The notes: generated by a model from the sequence alone, not told the origin. DNA of 64,000 bases from Chitinophaga skermanii (GCF_003259335.1 NZ_QLLL01000008.1:124001-188000), one strand, 5' to 3'; positions 1-9,472 are shown, numbered from the stretch's first letter. Translations and numbers: made by a program.

Positions 1-547
1 TACTTTGTACATTGCTGGTTGTATTTCTATACCCTCTTACCCAATAGTAATCAGTGACAGGTCCTGCAATATCACGTGCCCAGAAACGAGCGTAATAACC
101 TTCTTTGCCCGATGCCGATTCGTCTTTCTTCTTGAATTCGTAAGTAATAGAATCTACTGGTGGAACGCGTTTGATTGTATCCATGGCCACGAATTCATCG
201 GCGCCAAGGGTAACCGTCAATTTATATACGTGACCCAGTTTAGCGATGCTCACATTCGCTCCGGGGTTGTGGCTATATACGCCGTTTGCGAAGGTGAATG
301 GGTAGGTTTTGTTTTCTGTAACATCCTGCAAAACAATCGTGGCATTGCTTACTACCGGGGCCGGTTGAGAGCTGGTGTACGGCACGGTTTCAGAGATGCG
401 GATCGTTTGCGTACCGGGCGCTGTTGTAATCCAGGCGTCTACTACTGGGTAAACTTTGCCTTTCGGAATGTCGAGATCTATTTTGTCTTCGCAAGCTGTA
501 AATACGGCTGCGATGGCGAGTATTGATAAGTTGAAAATTCGTTTCAT
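1..547 (-). CDS. DUF4249 family lipoprotein (3' part outside window)
   Basis: The reverse strand is open from an ATG at 547 to the window edge, so the C-terminus is missing. The N-terminus has a hydrophobic signal followed by a lipobox (FTAC) and an acidic stretch (EDKIDLD), then a beta-rich domain, which is typical of DUF4249 lipoproteins. In Bacteroidota these are encoded directly after a TonB-dependent receptor; here the receptor ends 20 bp upstream on the same strand. By family knowledge it is an outer-membrane-associated partner of the receptor with unknown ligand. The family call rests on the lipobox, the sequence style and the neighbour. Confidence 0.8.
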   Translation of the reverse strand, partial: MKRIFNLSILAIAAVFTACEDKIDLDIPKGKVYPVVDAWITTAPGTQTIRISETVPYTSSQPAPVVSNATIVLQDVTENKTYPFTFANGVYSHNPGANVSIAKLGHVYKLTVTLGADEFVAMDTIKRVPPVDSITYEFKKKDESASGKEGYYARFWARDIAGPVTDYYWVRGYRNTTSNVQS

Positions 548-567
548 GTTTCGGTTTTTAGATCGGG

Positions 568-2937
568 TTAGAATTTGAAATTGTACGTAATACCTGGAAT
601 AATGCTGCCGATAATACTCATGCGCACGGCTTCTTTCTTCGTTTTGTCGTCGTCATTTTGTTTGAAGTAGATCGTGTAAGCATTTCTACGTGCATATACG
701 TTGTACAACGAGAATACCCATTCGCCTTTCCAGCGTTTTGTTTGTTTTCCTTTCAAGGTGTACGATAAATCCAAACGGTGGAATGCCGGCAGCCTGTAGT
801 TGTTACGTTTTTCAGTGGTGTTATATGGAATATCCCAATCTTGGAATTCTAACCTAGCATCAGCAAATGTACCCGGTGTGCCACTTGCATAAATGAAGTT
901 GGCAGATACACTACCTCGTTTTGATACTTCATGGTTTACAACCACGTTCAAGTTGTGGGTACGATCGTAACGGTTCAAGAACCATTCGTTCTGGCTAATC
1001 CCCATTGTTTTTCTTTCACTGCGCGATAAGGTATAACTAACCCAACCGGTTGTTTTACCTACTTCTTTCTTCGCATATAATTCAATACCGTAAGCACGTC
1101 CTTCAGAAGGTAATAAATCAGCTTCAATCAACTGGTTTAACTGCAACTTTGCGTTGTCGATATAATCCAATTGGTTATGCATCTTCTTGTAGAATACTTC
1201 TGCAGATGCTTCCCATTTGCCTGTAGGAGCAGAATAAAAGTAACCTGCTGTTACTTGGTCGGCTACCTGTGGCTCGATGTTATTCGTGCTGGGTGTCCAT
1301 ATATCAAGCGGGGTAGGAGATGCTGTATTCGATAATTGGTGCATGAATTGAGACGTTCTAGCATACGCCAATTTCACAGCGCTCTTATTATCGATGGCAT
1401 AGCGGGCAGAGAAACGTGGTTCGAAGAAGTAATAATCTTTAATTACTTCACCTGCTCCATATTCTTTCTGGCCAATTAAACGCTTGCGAATACCCGCTGT
1501 GGTATCAGCATAATAGTAGGCAGTACCTTTACCCATATATTGGAATCCCGATACACGCGCACCATATTGAATGCCCAATTTCGGCGATACTTTAAATTCA
1601 TGATCCAAATAAATCCCAGATTCTAAAGCATGCTGGTGGTTCAATTCAATCACACTTTCTCGGGTATCTTCAGTACCTACACCTTTACCCGGCTTAAATT
1701 TGTAATACACGCTCTGCAAACCAAAATGCAAGCTGTTATTACTGTTGATGTAATAAGTAAAGGCTGGTTTTACACCATAGTTAATGATGTTTGAGGTCCA
1801 ATCATATCCTTGCTTTTCTTTCGCATCTTCTTCAGAAGCAAAACTCAAGGAATAATCGTATTGACTATAATAAGTAGTTAAGTTCAAGAATAAACGATCG
1901 TTGAAGATATGGTTCCAACGGATAGAAGTTGTGGTATTACCCCAGTTAAACTTCGCTTGCTCACCCAAACCAAATACGTCTCTACCAAAATAACCACTCA
2001 CAAATAAGCTGTTATTCTTATTTAATTGGAAGTTGGCTTTCGCTGTTAAATCATAGAAGTATAAACGCGTATCTTTCAAATCACCTTTAAGGAATGGTTT
2101 CATCAATACGTCAACATATGAACGACGACCCGCCACGATAAAGGACGATTTATCCTTCTGTAATGGACCTTCAATGCTCAAACGACTAAATACGTTACTG
2201 ATACCACCGTTGATCACCGTTTTTTGGTTATTACCATCTTTCATGCGAATATCTAGTACAGAAGAAGTTCTACCGCCGTATTCCGCCGGGAAACCACCTT
2301 TCATCAAGTTCAAACTCTTTACAGCATCGGGGTTGAAAACTGAGAAGAAACCCAACATGTGCGTAGCATTATAAACAGGTGCCTCATCTAACAAAATCAA
2401 GTTCTCATCCGTAGCACCACCACGTACGTTAAAACCCGATGAGCCTTCACCTACAGTTGTTACACCTGGTAATGTTTGAATTGCACGCAATACATCTACC
2501 TCGCCCATAAACGTTGGCAATTTCTTCATCTCCGCAACACTCAACTTATTCACACTCGTTACAAGCGTATTAATGTTTTTCTCTTGTTGCTTTGTCGAAA
2601 TCACCACCTCGTTTAACTGGCTGTTTGAAGTCACCAATTTCACATCCAACTTCTGGTTAGCTTTCAAGTTCACTTTGATCTTTTGCGTTGAATAGCCGAT
2701 GTATGAAAATTGGAGTTCATGTTCGCCAGCCGGTAAGGTTAACGAGTAAAAACCATATTCGTTTGTTACTGTACCGGTAGAAGTGCCCGCCTTTGAAATG
2801 GAAATCCCAATTAAAGATTCACCGTTCTGTTGGTCCTTCACGTAACCGCTAACGGTAAAACGTTGTTGGGCAAATGCTTTCGGCAATCCAATTTGTAATG
2901 CCAAGAAAAGCGTTAGCACTGCTGCTAGTGTTTTCAT
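568..2937 (-). CDS. TonB-dependent outer-membrane receptor with carboxypeptidase-regulatory-like N-terminal domain
   Basis: A 789-residue protein when started at the ATG at 2937, which places a clean signal peptide (MKTLAAVLTLFLALQ...) first; an upstream in-frame ATG at 2982 would add 15 residues that spoil it. After the signal comes a CarboxypepD_reg-like beta-sandwich (about residues 25-110), a plug domain (about 120-230, with GFNVRGG and DEAPVYN motifs typical of Bacteroidota receptors), then a barrel ending in an aromatic residue (YNFKF). It should import a substrate across the outer membrane using TonB energy. It forms an operon with the downstream DUF4249 lipoprotein. The substrate cannot be told; no SusD partner is present, which argues against a classic glycan system. 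Confidence 0.93.
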   Translation of the reverse strand: MKTLAAVLTLFLALQIGLPKAFAQQRFTVSGYVKDQQNGESLIGISISKAGTSTGTVTNEYGFYSLTLPAGEHELQFSYIGYSTQKIKVNLKANQKLDVKLVTSNSQLNEVVISTKQQEKNINTLVTSVNKLSVAEMKKLPTFMGEVDVLRAIQTLPGVTTVGEGSSGFNVRGGATDENLILLDEAPVYNATHMLGFFSVFNPDAVKSLNLMKGGFPAEYGGRTSSVLDIRMKDGNNQKTVINGGISNVFSRLSIEGPLQKDKSSFIVAGRRSYVDVLMKPFLKGDLKDTRLYFYDLTAKANFQLNKNNSLFVSGYFGRDVFGLGEQAKFNWGNTTTSIRWNHIFNDRLFLNLTTYYSQYDYSLSFASEEDAKEKQGYDWTSNIINYGVKPAFTYYINSNNSLHFGLQSVYYKFKPGKGVGTEDTRESVIELNHQHALESGIYLDHEFKVSPKLGIQYGARVSGFQYMGKGTAYYYADTTAGIRKRLIGQKEYGAGEVIKDYYFFEPRFSARYAIDNKSAVKLAYARTSQFMHQLSNTASPTPLDIWTPSTNNIEPQVADQVTAGYFYSAPTGKWEASAEVFYKKMHNQLDYIDNAKLQLNQLIEADLLPSEGRAYGIELYAKKEVGKTTGWVSYTLSRSERKTMGISQNEWFLNRYDRTHNLNVVVNHEVSKRGSVSANFIYASGTPGTFADARLEFQDWDIPYNTTEKRNNYRLPAFHRLDLSYTLKGKQTKRWKGEWVFSLYNVYARRNAYTIYFKQNDDDKTKKEAVRMSIIGSIIPGITYNFKF

Positions 2938-3137
2938 ATTGATTGTTGGTTTATAAAAATCGTCTGTATAAATAATCACCATCCATGGCCTAAATCCTAG
3001 GTATGTAAGTCACACGGTTGATACTTCGAATGTATAACGATAAAAAGGGGGAACACCCCTATAGTGAAGATGTAAAATTATTGGGTCGGCAGGGGAAAAA
3101 CAAGTAAGAATCTGGTTAAAACTAGCGCTGGTCGATT

Positions 3138-3350
3138 TTAATCAAGATAGGCGCAGTTATACCCCAATTGCTGCACAAACAACATATAATGCTGCTCATC
3201 AGCAGGTTGAGAACTCACAATACGCAAAACTTTATCAATATCTTCTAAGTCAATACTACAAGCACTTAACCCGAAGTTGGCCACCAAGGCGTTAATAACC
3301 ATGTTTTTGTCCTGTTGGGATAGGATATTCGTTTTAAATACACTTACCAT
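3138..3350 (-). CDS. Small HMA-like-fold conserved hypothetical protein
   Basis: A 70-residue protein (72 if started at 3356). The pattern FKTNI, then a helix, then SIDLEDIDKVLRI resembles small Bacteroidota proteins with a ferredoxin/HMA-like fold (beta-alpha-beta-beta-alpha-beta). It lacks the CxxC metal site of true copper chaperones; the cysteines present (SACSID, YNCAYLD) are isolated. It is divergent from the AraC regulator that starts at 3455, so the two may share a control region. Function unknown; the fold assignment is inference. Confidence 0.6.
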   Translation of the reverse strand: MVSVFKTNILSQQDKNMVINALVANFGLSACSIDLEDIDKVLRIVSSQPADEQHYMLFVQQLGYNCAYLD

Positions 3351-3454
3351 ATGCACAATTTGAGTTTTTCAAAATACATTTGTGCAAATTTCTATTCCCT
3401 ATAACAATTTCACTTATATGTGACGGATTATTTATTACATATAACGGATTTATT

Positions 3455-4432
3455 ATGCCTGTAGTAGTAAAGAGTGACGATAATTCAATTTTAGCAGCGG
3501 ATGACCTCATGTTTAAAGCGGAAGACATTAGGTCGAATGTTTTAATTGAACAAACGCAGCGCCTGGATTACGATTTCGGCACTGCCACTATCAAAGAAAT
3601 GCGATTTGATGGGATTATGATGGGGTATGGAACGATCGATGTGCACGAGAATATAAAGGTAGAAGCCTCGGACTTAACGCCTTTAGTAGGTATGCATTTC
3701 GTGTTGAAAGGCAATTACCAAGCTCAATTAAGCCCAAGGAAAGAGAAGGTAACGTTTTCCGACCTGGAACATACGATAATGTATAACCCCGACATGGAAG
3801 ATTATATCCAAGTACGGAAACAGCCCGGCATGTCGGTATTTGGCATGAGTTTCACAATAGAGAAATTCAAAGAAATGGCGGAAGGGAATGGCCGTTTGCT
3901 GGAAAGCTATGCCGAAAAGATAGAAGCCAATAAACCCATCTTCCTGCTCGATAATTACCGTATTACCCAAAAAATGCTAGCGGTTATAAACGACGTGAAA
4001 AACTGTGAGTTCAGCGGTGGCCTTAAAAAGTTATTCCTGCAATCCAAAGCACTCGAGCTTTTAGCCCTGCAATGCGAACAAGTTGAAACAACCAAACCTT
4101 CCCGGGAAGGTCTCAGCAAGCAAGACATTGAAAAAATCCATTTCGCAAAGGAAATATTGCTCCTCAATGCCCGCGAACCACTTTCTTTAACCGAATTAGC
4201 ACGTAAAGCTGGTATTAATGAATTCAAATTGAAAAAAGGATTCAAGGAAGTATTTAACAATACCGTTTTTGGTTACCTCAGCGATTATAGAATGGAACAA
4301 GCCGGCATCTTAGTGACGTTGAAAGACAGGTCACTCACAGATATTGCCGATGAATTGGGGTATTCATCTCTACAACACTTCAGCCTTGCTTTTAGAAAGA
4401 AATATGGCGTAAGCCCGGTGAAATTCCGCTAA
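3455..4432 (+). CDS. AraC family transcriptional regulator
   Basis: A 325-residue protein with an N-terminal sensor region lacking an obvious cupin signature and a C-terminal double helix-turn-helix (about residues 230-325; motifs LARKAGINEFKLKKGFKE and DIADELGYSSLQHFSLAFRKKYGVSP). The ATG at 3455 is preferred because the longer open frame from 3380 begins with an unlikely hydrophobic leader. The last bases overlap the end of the convergent Rrf2 gene by 4 bp. Regulators of this kind (PchR-like) often control siderophore or metal uptake in Bacteroidota, which would fit the nearby HMA-like protein, but the target is inferred only. Confidence 0.9.
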   Translation: MPVVVKSDDNSILAADDLMFKAEDIRSNVLIEQTQRLDYDFGTATIKEMRFDGIMMGYGTIDVHENIKVEASDLTPLVGMHFVLKGNYQAQLSPRKEKVTFSDLEHTIMYNPDMEDYIQVRKQPGMSVFGMSFTIEKFKEMAEGNGRLLESYAEKIEANKPIFLLDNYRITQKMLAVINDVKNCEFSGGLKKLFLQSKALELLALQCEQVETTKPSREGLSKQDIEKIHFAKEILLLNAREPLSLTELARKAGINEFKLKKGFKEVFNNTVFGYLSDYRMEQAGILVTLKDRSLTDIADELGYSSLQHFSLAFRKKYGVSPVKFR

Positions 4433-4881
4433 GCGGGATCTTGCTGTGCCTTCTTTTTAGGGCACTCATCTTTGGAGAAATGCCTGGCGAAATCCGCCAA
4501 GGTAATATGCTGTAATACGTCGAATATTTGGTCGTCGATCAAGCTGAATAGATCATCGAGATGTGCATTAATTTTCTTACCTACGTTACATTTTTCGTTC
4601 GGCTCATTCGGCGAGAACCCAAATACGTGCTCATCCTTAATGGCTTTGAAAATATCGCTTAAACGGATATCCTTCGCTTGTTTTGCCAAACGACTACCAC
4701 CGCTTTTACCCTCCTTGCTCTCGATAAGCCCGAAGCTCCTAAGATTGCTCAATTCTTTGCGCACCAATGCCGGGTTGGCATTCAACGAACCGGCTATGAT
4801 TTCGCTGGAAAGCCATTCCTCCCCGCTACTATTCAACAAGGTGAGTATATGGATCGATATTGCAAATTTACTCTTGATCAA
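4429..4881 (-). CDS. Rrf2 family transcriptional regulator
   Basis: A 150-residue protein with an N-terminal winged helix (KFAISIHILTLL..., SSEIIAGSLNANPALVRKELSNLRSFGLIES) and the glycine-rich wing (GKSGGSRLAK) seen in Rrf2 proteins. Instead of the three clustered cysteines of IscR/NsrR it has a single cysteine in EKCNVG and another in DECPKK near the C-terminus, so it is closer to the YwnA-like branch than to the Fe-S sensors. It has its own promoter with an inverted repeat over the -33 box, suggesting autoregulation. It is convergent with the AraC gene, overlapping it by 4 bp. Confidence 0.9.
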   Translation of the reverse strand: MIKSKFAISIHILTLLNSSGEEWLSSEIIAGSLNANPALVRKELSNLRSFGLIESKEGKSGGSRLAKQAKDIRLSDIFKAIKDEHVFGFSPNEPNEKCNVGKKINAHLDDLFSLIDDQIFDVLQHITLADFARHFSKDECPKKKAQQDPA

Positions 4882-4906
4882 TTCTGTAACGAAATTAATT
4901 ACAGAA

Positions 4907-4940
4907 CAAAAATACGCCGATTTTGGCGCAAATCAAAATC
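4907..4940 (-). promoter_or_regulatory. Promoter with candidate operator of the Rrf2 gene
   Basis: Read on the minus strand there is TTTG (4937-4934), a 19-bp spacer and TATTTTTG (4914-4907), matching the Bacteroidota primary sigma consensus TTTG-N19-21-TAnnTTTG. The start codon at 4881 lies about 20 nt after the expected transcription start. An inverted repeat GATTTTG-N8-CAAAATC (4919-4925 and 4934-4940) covers the spacer and the -33 box, a suitable place for a repressor. Confidence 0.65.
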
Positions 4941-4967
4941 TTTTTAACACTAGGAAGGTCGCCCTTT

Positions 4968-4976
4968 GGGGGGGGG
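4968..4976. repeat. Poly-G tract (nine G) upstream of the Rrf2 promoter
   Basis: A run of nine G (C on the Rrf2 coding strand) sits about 30 bp upstream of the -33 box of the Rrf2 promoter and outside any gene. It is the longest G run noticed in the window and could vary in length by slippage. Confidence 0.8.
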
Positions 4977-5036
4977 AGAACAGTAGGGTATTCATTTATA
5001 ATATGTTATTGCTGTGAATCCTCGAAGGTTATAATA

Positions 5037-5066
5037 AAAAAAGCCACCCGCATGCAGGTGGCTTTT
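5037..5066 (-). terminator. Rho-independent terminator after the DUF6263 pair
   Basis: Inverted repeat GCCACC/GGTGGC with flanking A and T runs. On the minus strand the stem is followed by TTTTTTTATT. It lies about 20 bp after the stop codon of the 5086-5985 gene. Confidence 0.85.
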
Positions 5067-5085
5067 GCAGCTGTTATGGATGCAG

Positions 5086-5985
5086 TTACTTTTTCTTTTT
5101 AATTCCCACGACAGCTTTCGACTTTATTGTAGTAATAAAATCGTCGGAAGGCGCTTCGTCTTTATTGCTTAATTCTTGGGAAATTTCAGAGCGGGTGGTC
5201 ATTCCTGTTGTAAGGTCTACTTCTGCAAACCCGGTTTGTGTACCTTTTAGGTGGCCTTCTGTAACTTCAGCAACACCGTTTAGCGCGAATTTCACCACGG
5301 GTGCTTTGATTTCTTGTACTTTGTAAGTAGTAACAAGGGCCAACTTGGGATTGCTGATTTTAATGTTGAATGTATCATTTACGCCCACTGGCTTTGATGG
5401 CCATTGCATCATCATCGTTTTTAGGTTCTCCAACATGGCTTCATCACTTAAGCCACTTGCCATGCCCTTTTTCATAGCGGCTTTCTCTTCTTCACCTAAA
5501 AAGTCTATCCCCTCCAAAATTTTATCTACCATTTCATTAATGCCTGTCACTTTTACCACTTTAAATTGTGCATCTACATACACTTTAAAGCTCGCATTAA
5601 TCATGCCGCCAAACATGCTTTTAAAAACAGAATTGATCATCACCGATTTCATATCGGCAGTATCAATTTTAATAGCTAAACTGTCTTCGGAATCAAACCC
5701 CATGGCCTCTTCTCCCATTTTCATGAGATATTTCATGCGGGTATAAGTGAATAGTAATTCGGTTGTTTTGTCGGCACCGGTTTTACCAACAATAATGTCT
5801 ACATCACTGCCGATGACCATGTTCATGTCTTGACCACTATTGCCAATATGAATGTCTTGGTCAATATCAGTAGAATATTCAAAACGTTGCCCTTCTTTCA
5901 AGGTCGTTTTCAATACCACTTTTTTCTGCGCAATTACAATGCTGGAGATGCTAATAATAGTTAGGAATAGTAAAAGTTTCTTCAT
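5086..5985 (-). CDS. Secreted DUF6263 family protein
   Basis: A 299-residue protein with a standard signal peptide (MKKLLLFLTIISISSIVIAQ) and a beta-rich body beginning VVLKTTLKEGQRFEY, the start pattern of DUF6263 proteins of Bacteroidota. It should be periplasmic or surface exposed; no lipobox is present. The C-terminus ends in a lysine run (GIKKKK). It follows its paralogue (5998-6921) after 12 bp, forming a two-gene operon closed by the terminator at 5037-5066. No enzyme motif is visible and the function is unknown. Confidence 0.75.
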   Translation of the reverse strand: MKKLLLFLTIISISSIVIAQKKVVLKTTLKEGQRFEYSTDIDQDIHIGNSGQDMNMVIGSDVDIIVGKTGADKTTELLFTYTRMKYLMKMGEEAMGFDSEDSLAIKIDTADMKSVMINSVFKSMFGGMINASFKVYVDAQFKVVKVTGINEMVDKILEGIDFLGEEEKAAMKKGMASGLSDEAMLENLKTMMMQWPSKPVGVNDTFNIKISNPKLALVTTYKVQEIKAPVVKFALNGVAEVTEGHLKGTQTGFAEVDLTTGMTTRSEISQELSNKDEAPSDDFITTIKSKAVVGIKKKK

Positions 5986-5997
5986 AAACCAAAGTTA

Positions 5998-6921
5998 TTA
6001 ATTCATTTTGATCATGGAGAAGGTAATATTTTCCGTTGCGTCAATTGGACCGCTATATTCTTTATTCTTCACCTGTCCTTTAATTTGCTTCAACAAGCTA
6101 CCCGCTAATACGGTATTCGACGCTTTATCTACTAAGTATTTGCCTTTGTACGATAAGTGAAGGTTGGCCGGTAAGGGGTTTACAAAGTTTGTTTCAGACA
6201 CAAGTTGGAATTTGTCTTTGAAGATTTCCTTCACGGTATATTCTCTTTGCATGTGTAAACCAACATGGTTATCTACAAGGTCTACGTCCATCCAGCTATC
6301 GTTCTTGCCTACTTTTTCCTGTGTTGGAGGCAGTAAAACACGGTTCATACATTCGCTGAAGAATAGGTTGTTTAAAAGGCCGGTGGCAATGTTTTCCACT
6401 TCTTTTTGGTAATTGGTTTTTTCGGTGGATGTAATGAAGATCTTTTGCCAAATGGAATCAACCCCGGTGATATTACCGATGCTGGCATTTTCTAAGAAGC
6501 GACCATGAAATGTTTGATCCATGAATTGCCCAAAGGCATTCCGTAAAGCCGTATTTACATGAATCTCCGTAGAATCACTCGAGCGTTCGATGATGGCATT
6601 GGGTTCTTCCGAGTCGAACCCATATAGTGCCGTACGGTCTTGCAGTACAAGCTTCAAACGAACAAGGGAAATGTTCAACAAGTTGCGGCCACGGGTATCG
6701 GCTTCTTTTACCTCTACTTTAAATACGAAGTCAAGATCAAGCAGCTCATCATTGTTTTTTCCGAATGCTTGGGTAATGCTTTTCGTGAACGTAGCATAGG
6801 ATAATTCATACACATCGCCTTCTTTCAACACGGTTCTTACCTCCACTTTGCCCGCGTTTTGCTGCGCAGTAGCTAGGCAAACGATCATCAACAGCGATAT
6901 GGTCGTTAATAGGTATTTCAT
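5998..6921 (-). CDS. Secreted DUF6263-like protein (paralogue of its neighbour)
   Basis: A 307-residue protein from the ATG at 6921, chosen because it begins the signal peptide MKYLLTTISLLMIVCLATAQ; the open frame continues upstream to 6948 without support. The mature protein starts with VEVRTVLKEGDVYEL, clearly related to VVLKTTLKEGQRFEY of the downstream gene, and both have a central segment on a hypothetical minimum protein FG.FMD/MFGGM and a late VKEIF/VQEIK beta strand. This points to tandem duplication with strong divergence. Function unknown. Confidence 0.72.
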   Translation of the reverse strand: MKYLLTTISLLMIVCLATAQQNAGKVEVRTVLKEGDVYELSYATFTKSITQAFGKNNDELLDLDFVFKVEVKEADTRGRNLLNISLVRLKLVLQDRTALYGFDSEEPNAIIERSSDSTEIHVNTALRNAFGQFMDQTFHGRFLENASIGNITGVDSIWQKIFITSTEKTNYQKEVENIATGLLNNLFFSECMNRVLLPPTQEKVGKNDSWMDVDLVDNHVGLHMQREYTVKEIFKDKFQLVSETNFVNPLPANLHLSYKGKYLVDKASNTVLAGSLLKQIKGQVKNKEYSGPIDATENITFSMIKMN

Positions 6922-6964
6922 AGGATTATATATGTGATTCAATCGCAATATAATGTATATATAA

Positions 6965-6998
6965 AGAAAAAGGGCCTCTAACTTCGTAGAGACCCTTG
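6965..6998 (-). terminator. Rho-independent terminator after hppA
   Basis: Imperfect inverted repeat AGGGcCTCTA-acttcg-TAGAGaCCCT; on the minus strand it is followed by TTTTTCTTTAT. It lies 60 bp after the hppA stop codon. Confidence 0.8.
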
Positions 6999-7057
6999 AA
7001 AAAAAGTGTATGATGTTCTAACGTGAATACCGCGAGGTGCGGCTTTCAACGGTTATA

Positions 7058-9280
7058 CTAGCATTTGTAGGTATAACCTTTAGGCAGGAGAAAAGTAACA
7101 ACTTGTTGCTTTGTTTCTTTTGCTTCTTTTGTTTTGGGTGCCTCAACGGGTGCTTTTTCAGTAACTGCACGCGTATTGTGCATAGATGCCAATGTTGGCG
7201 CAATTACCAATGAAACAATCGACATTAATTTAATGAGGATGTTCATAGAAGGACCAGAAGTATCTTTAAATGGATCACCCACTGTATCACCTGTTACAGA
7301 TGCTTTGTGTGGTTCCGATTTTTTGTAATAAGTTTCGCCGTTGATTTCAACGCCTTTTTCGAAGCTTTTCTTCGCGTTATCCCAAGCACCGCCGGCATTA
7401 TTCTGGAACATACCCATTAATACACCACTAACGGTTGCACCTGCTAAGAAGCCACCCAATACCTCGGGGCCGAAAATAAACCCGATAATTAATGGTGAAA
7501 TCAACGCAATTGCACCTGGTAATAACATTTCACGGATAGACGCTTGCGTAGAAATTGCCACGCACTTTTCATATTCCGGTTTGCCTGTACCTTCCAAAAT
7601 CCCCGGGATTTCACGGAACTGCCTACGAACTTCTTCTACCATGGCCATGGCTGCACGACCAACCGCCGCAATTGCCAAAGATGAGAAGATGAACGGAATC
7701 ATGGCGCCAATGAATAAACCAGATAATACATCCGCTTTATAAATATCAATACCTTGGATACCTGCAATACCCACAAATGCTGCAAACAAAGCCAAAGCAG
7801 TCAATGCCGCAGAGGCAATCGCGAAGCCTTTACCCGTAGCAGCTGTAGTATTACCTACTGCATCCAAAATATCTGTTTTCTCACGTACTTCTTTCGGTAA
7901 TTCGCTCATTTCAGCAATACCACCCGCGTTATCGGCAATAGGACCAAAGGCATCGATCGCTAATTGCATGGCTGTAGTAGCCATCATACCGGCTGCTGCA
8001 ATGGCCACACCATATAAGCCGGCAAAGGCATAAGAACCGTAAATACCACCTGCTAATACAATAATTGGCAACATGGTCGATTCCATACCTACCGATAAAC
8101 CACCAATAATGTTGGTAGCATGGCCGGTAGCAGATTGACGAATAATAGAACGAACCGGGCGTTTACCCATGGCGGTGTAATATTCCGTGATAATACTCAT
8201 CAAAGTTCCTACAACCAAACCAACTATAATCGCACCGAATACCCCGTTCTTCGTAAACTCAAAGCCACGGAGTGTAAGGTTATCGGGCAAAATATATTGC
8301 ACTAAGAAATAAGAAGCAACCGCGGTAATTACAATAGAACCCCAGTTACCCATATTCAGTGCTTTTTGAACACTGCTGGTGTTTAATCCTGCTGTTTCGC
8401 TAATACGTACAAACCAAGTACCGATGATGGAGAAGATAATACCGCAACCTGCAATAAGCATGGGTAATAACACGGGAGAAATACCACCGAAATTATCCGT
8501 AGCTGTTGTTTCAGATCCCAATACCATGGTGGCTAATACTGTGGCTACGTAAGAACCAAATAGATCAGCACCCATACCGGCTACGTCGCCCACATTATCA
8601 CCTACGTTATCGGCAATGGTAGCTGGGTTACGTGGATCATCTTCCGGGATACCGGCTTCTACTTTACCTACTAAGTCAGCACCAACATCGGCCGCTTTCG
8701 TGTAAATACCACCACCAACGCGGGCGAAGAGGGCAATACTTTCAGCACCAAGGGAGAAACCTGTTAATACTTCAATGGTTTTAAACATTTCGGCGGTATG
8801 TGCTTCCGCCCCGAAATATGTTTTCAATACAATAAATAATCCGCCTAATCCCAATACAGCTAAGCCTGCAACACCCATCCCCATTACCGAACCGCCGGTA
8901 AAAGAAACTTTTAATGCACGGGCTAAGCTTGTACGTGCAGCATGTGCTGTGCGTACATTCGCCTTGGTGGCTATTTTCATGCCTATGAATCCCGCTAACG
9001 CAGAAAACACGGCACCTAAGATAAATGCTAAGGCAATCGTCCAGTCGCTATTCTCATGAGATGCTCCCATGTATCCTAATAAAAGGGCGGCAATAATTAC
9101 GAATCCCGTTAAAATTTTATACTCAGCTTTTAAAAATGCCATTGCCCCTTCGGCAATGTGTGTGGCGATCTCTTTCATGCGCGCATCGCCTGCGTCTTGA
9201 CGTGAAACCCATGCACTTTTTACGGCCGTGAACAATAATGCAATCACTCCGAAAAAAGGTACGATGTAGATTAAATTCAT
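7058..9280 (-). CDS. hppA: Membrane-bound, probably K+-dependent pyrophosphatase (ion-pumping)
   Basis: A 740-residue polytopic protein that hydrolyses pyrophosphate and pumps Na+ and/or H+ across the cytoplasmic membrane. Diagnostic motifs include the substrate-binding segment DVGADLVGKVEAGIPEDDPRN and DNVGDNVGDVAGMGADLF. The motif GNTTAATGKG carries alanine where K+-independent enzymes have lysine, so K+ dependence is expected by family knowledge; many K+-dependent enzymes pump Na+. The start at 9280 gives MNLIYIVPFFGV, a first membrane segment. After the last membrane helix there is a charged tail of about 40 residues (PVEAPKTKEAKETKQQ...) ending in YTYKC that is longer than usual. It appears to be transcribed alone. 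Confidence 0.96.
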   Translation of the reverse strand: MNLIYIVPFFGVIALLFTAVKSAWVSRQDAGDARMKEIATHIAEGAMAFLKAEYKILTGFVIIAALLLGYMGASHENSDWTIALAFILGAVFSALAGFIGMKIATKANVRTAHAARTSLARALKVSFTGGSVMGMGVAGLAVLGLGGLFIVLKTYFGAEAHTAEMFKTIEVLTGFSLGAESIALFARVGGGIYTKAADVGADLVGKVEAGIPEDDPRNPATIADNVGDNVGDVAGMGADLFGSYVATVLATMVLGSETTATDNFGGISPVLLPMLIAGCGIIFSIIGTWFVRISETAGLNTSSVQKALNMGNWGSIVITAVASYFLVQYILPDNLTLRGFEFTKNGVFGAIIVGLVVGTLMSIITEYYTAMGKRPVRSIIRQSATGHATNIIGGLSVGMESTMLPIIVLAGGIYGSYAFAGLYGVAIAAAGMMATTAMQLAIDAFGPIADNAGGIAEMSELPKEVREKTDILDAVGNTTAATGKGFAIASAALTALALFAAFVGIAGIQGIDIYKADVLSGLFIGAMIPFIFSSLAIAAVGRAAMAMVEEVRRQFREIPGILEGTGKPEYEKCVAISTQASIREMLLPGAIALISPLIIGFIFGPEVLGGFLAGATVSGVLMGMFQNNAGGAWDNAKKSFEKGVEINGETYYKKSEPHKASVTGDTVGDPFKDTSGPSMNILIKLMSIVSLVIAPTLASMHNTRAVTEKAPVEAPKTKEAKETKQQVVTFLLPKGYTYKC

Positions 9281-9472
9281 AATAAGCCCTTTAAAAATTG
9301 GTTGCAAAAAAATGTATCAGTGAAAAATTATTAGTGTAGTAATATAAACCATTTATTTCTAATGAATGGGGATTTTTTTCTTAGAAATAATTTGGGTCGA
9401 TAGAATTGTTGGGGTGCTATAGATTTTTTGTATATCGATTGTAAAGCCCTGCTGTGGCTGGTTTGGACTGTT

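Noticed and set aside
5..526. 173-residue plus-strand open frame at the window start
   Set aside because: It is the complement of the DUF4249 gene, which has a signal, lipobox and correct neighbour on the minus strand.
7018..7203. Frameshifted end of hppA
   Set aside because: The in-frame tail has a normal stop at 7058 and a terminator follows; no need to invoke a frameshift.
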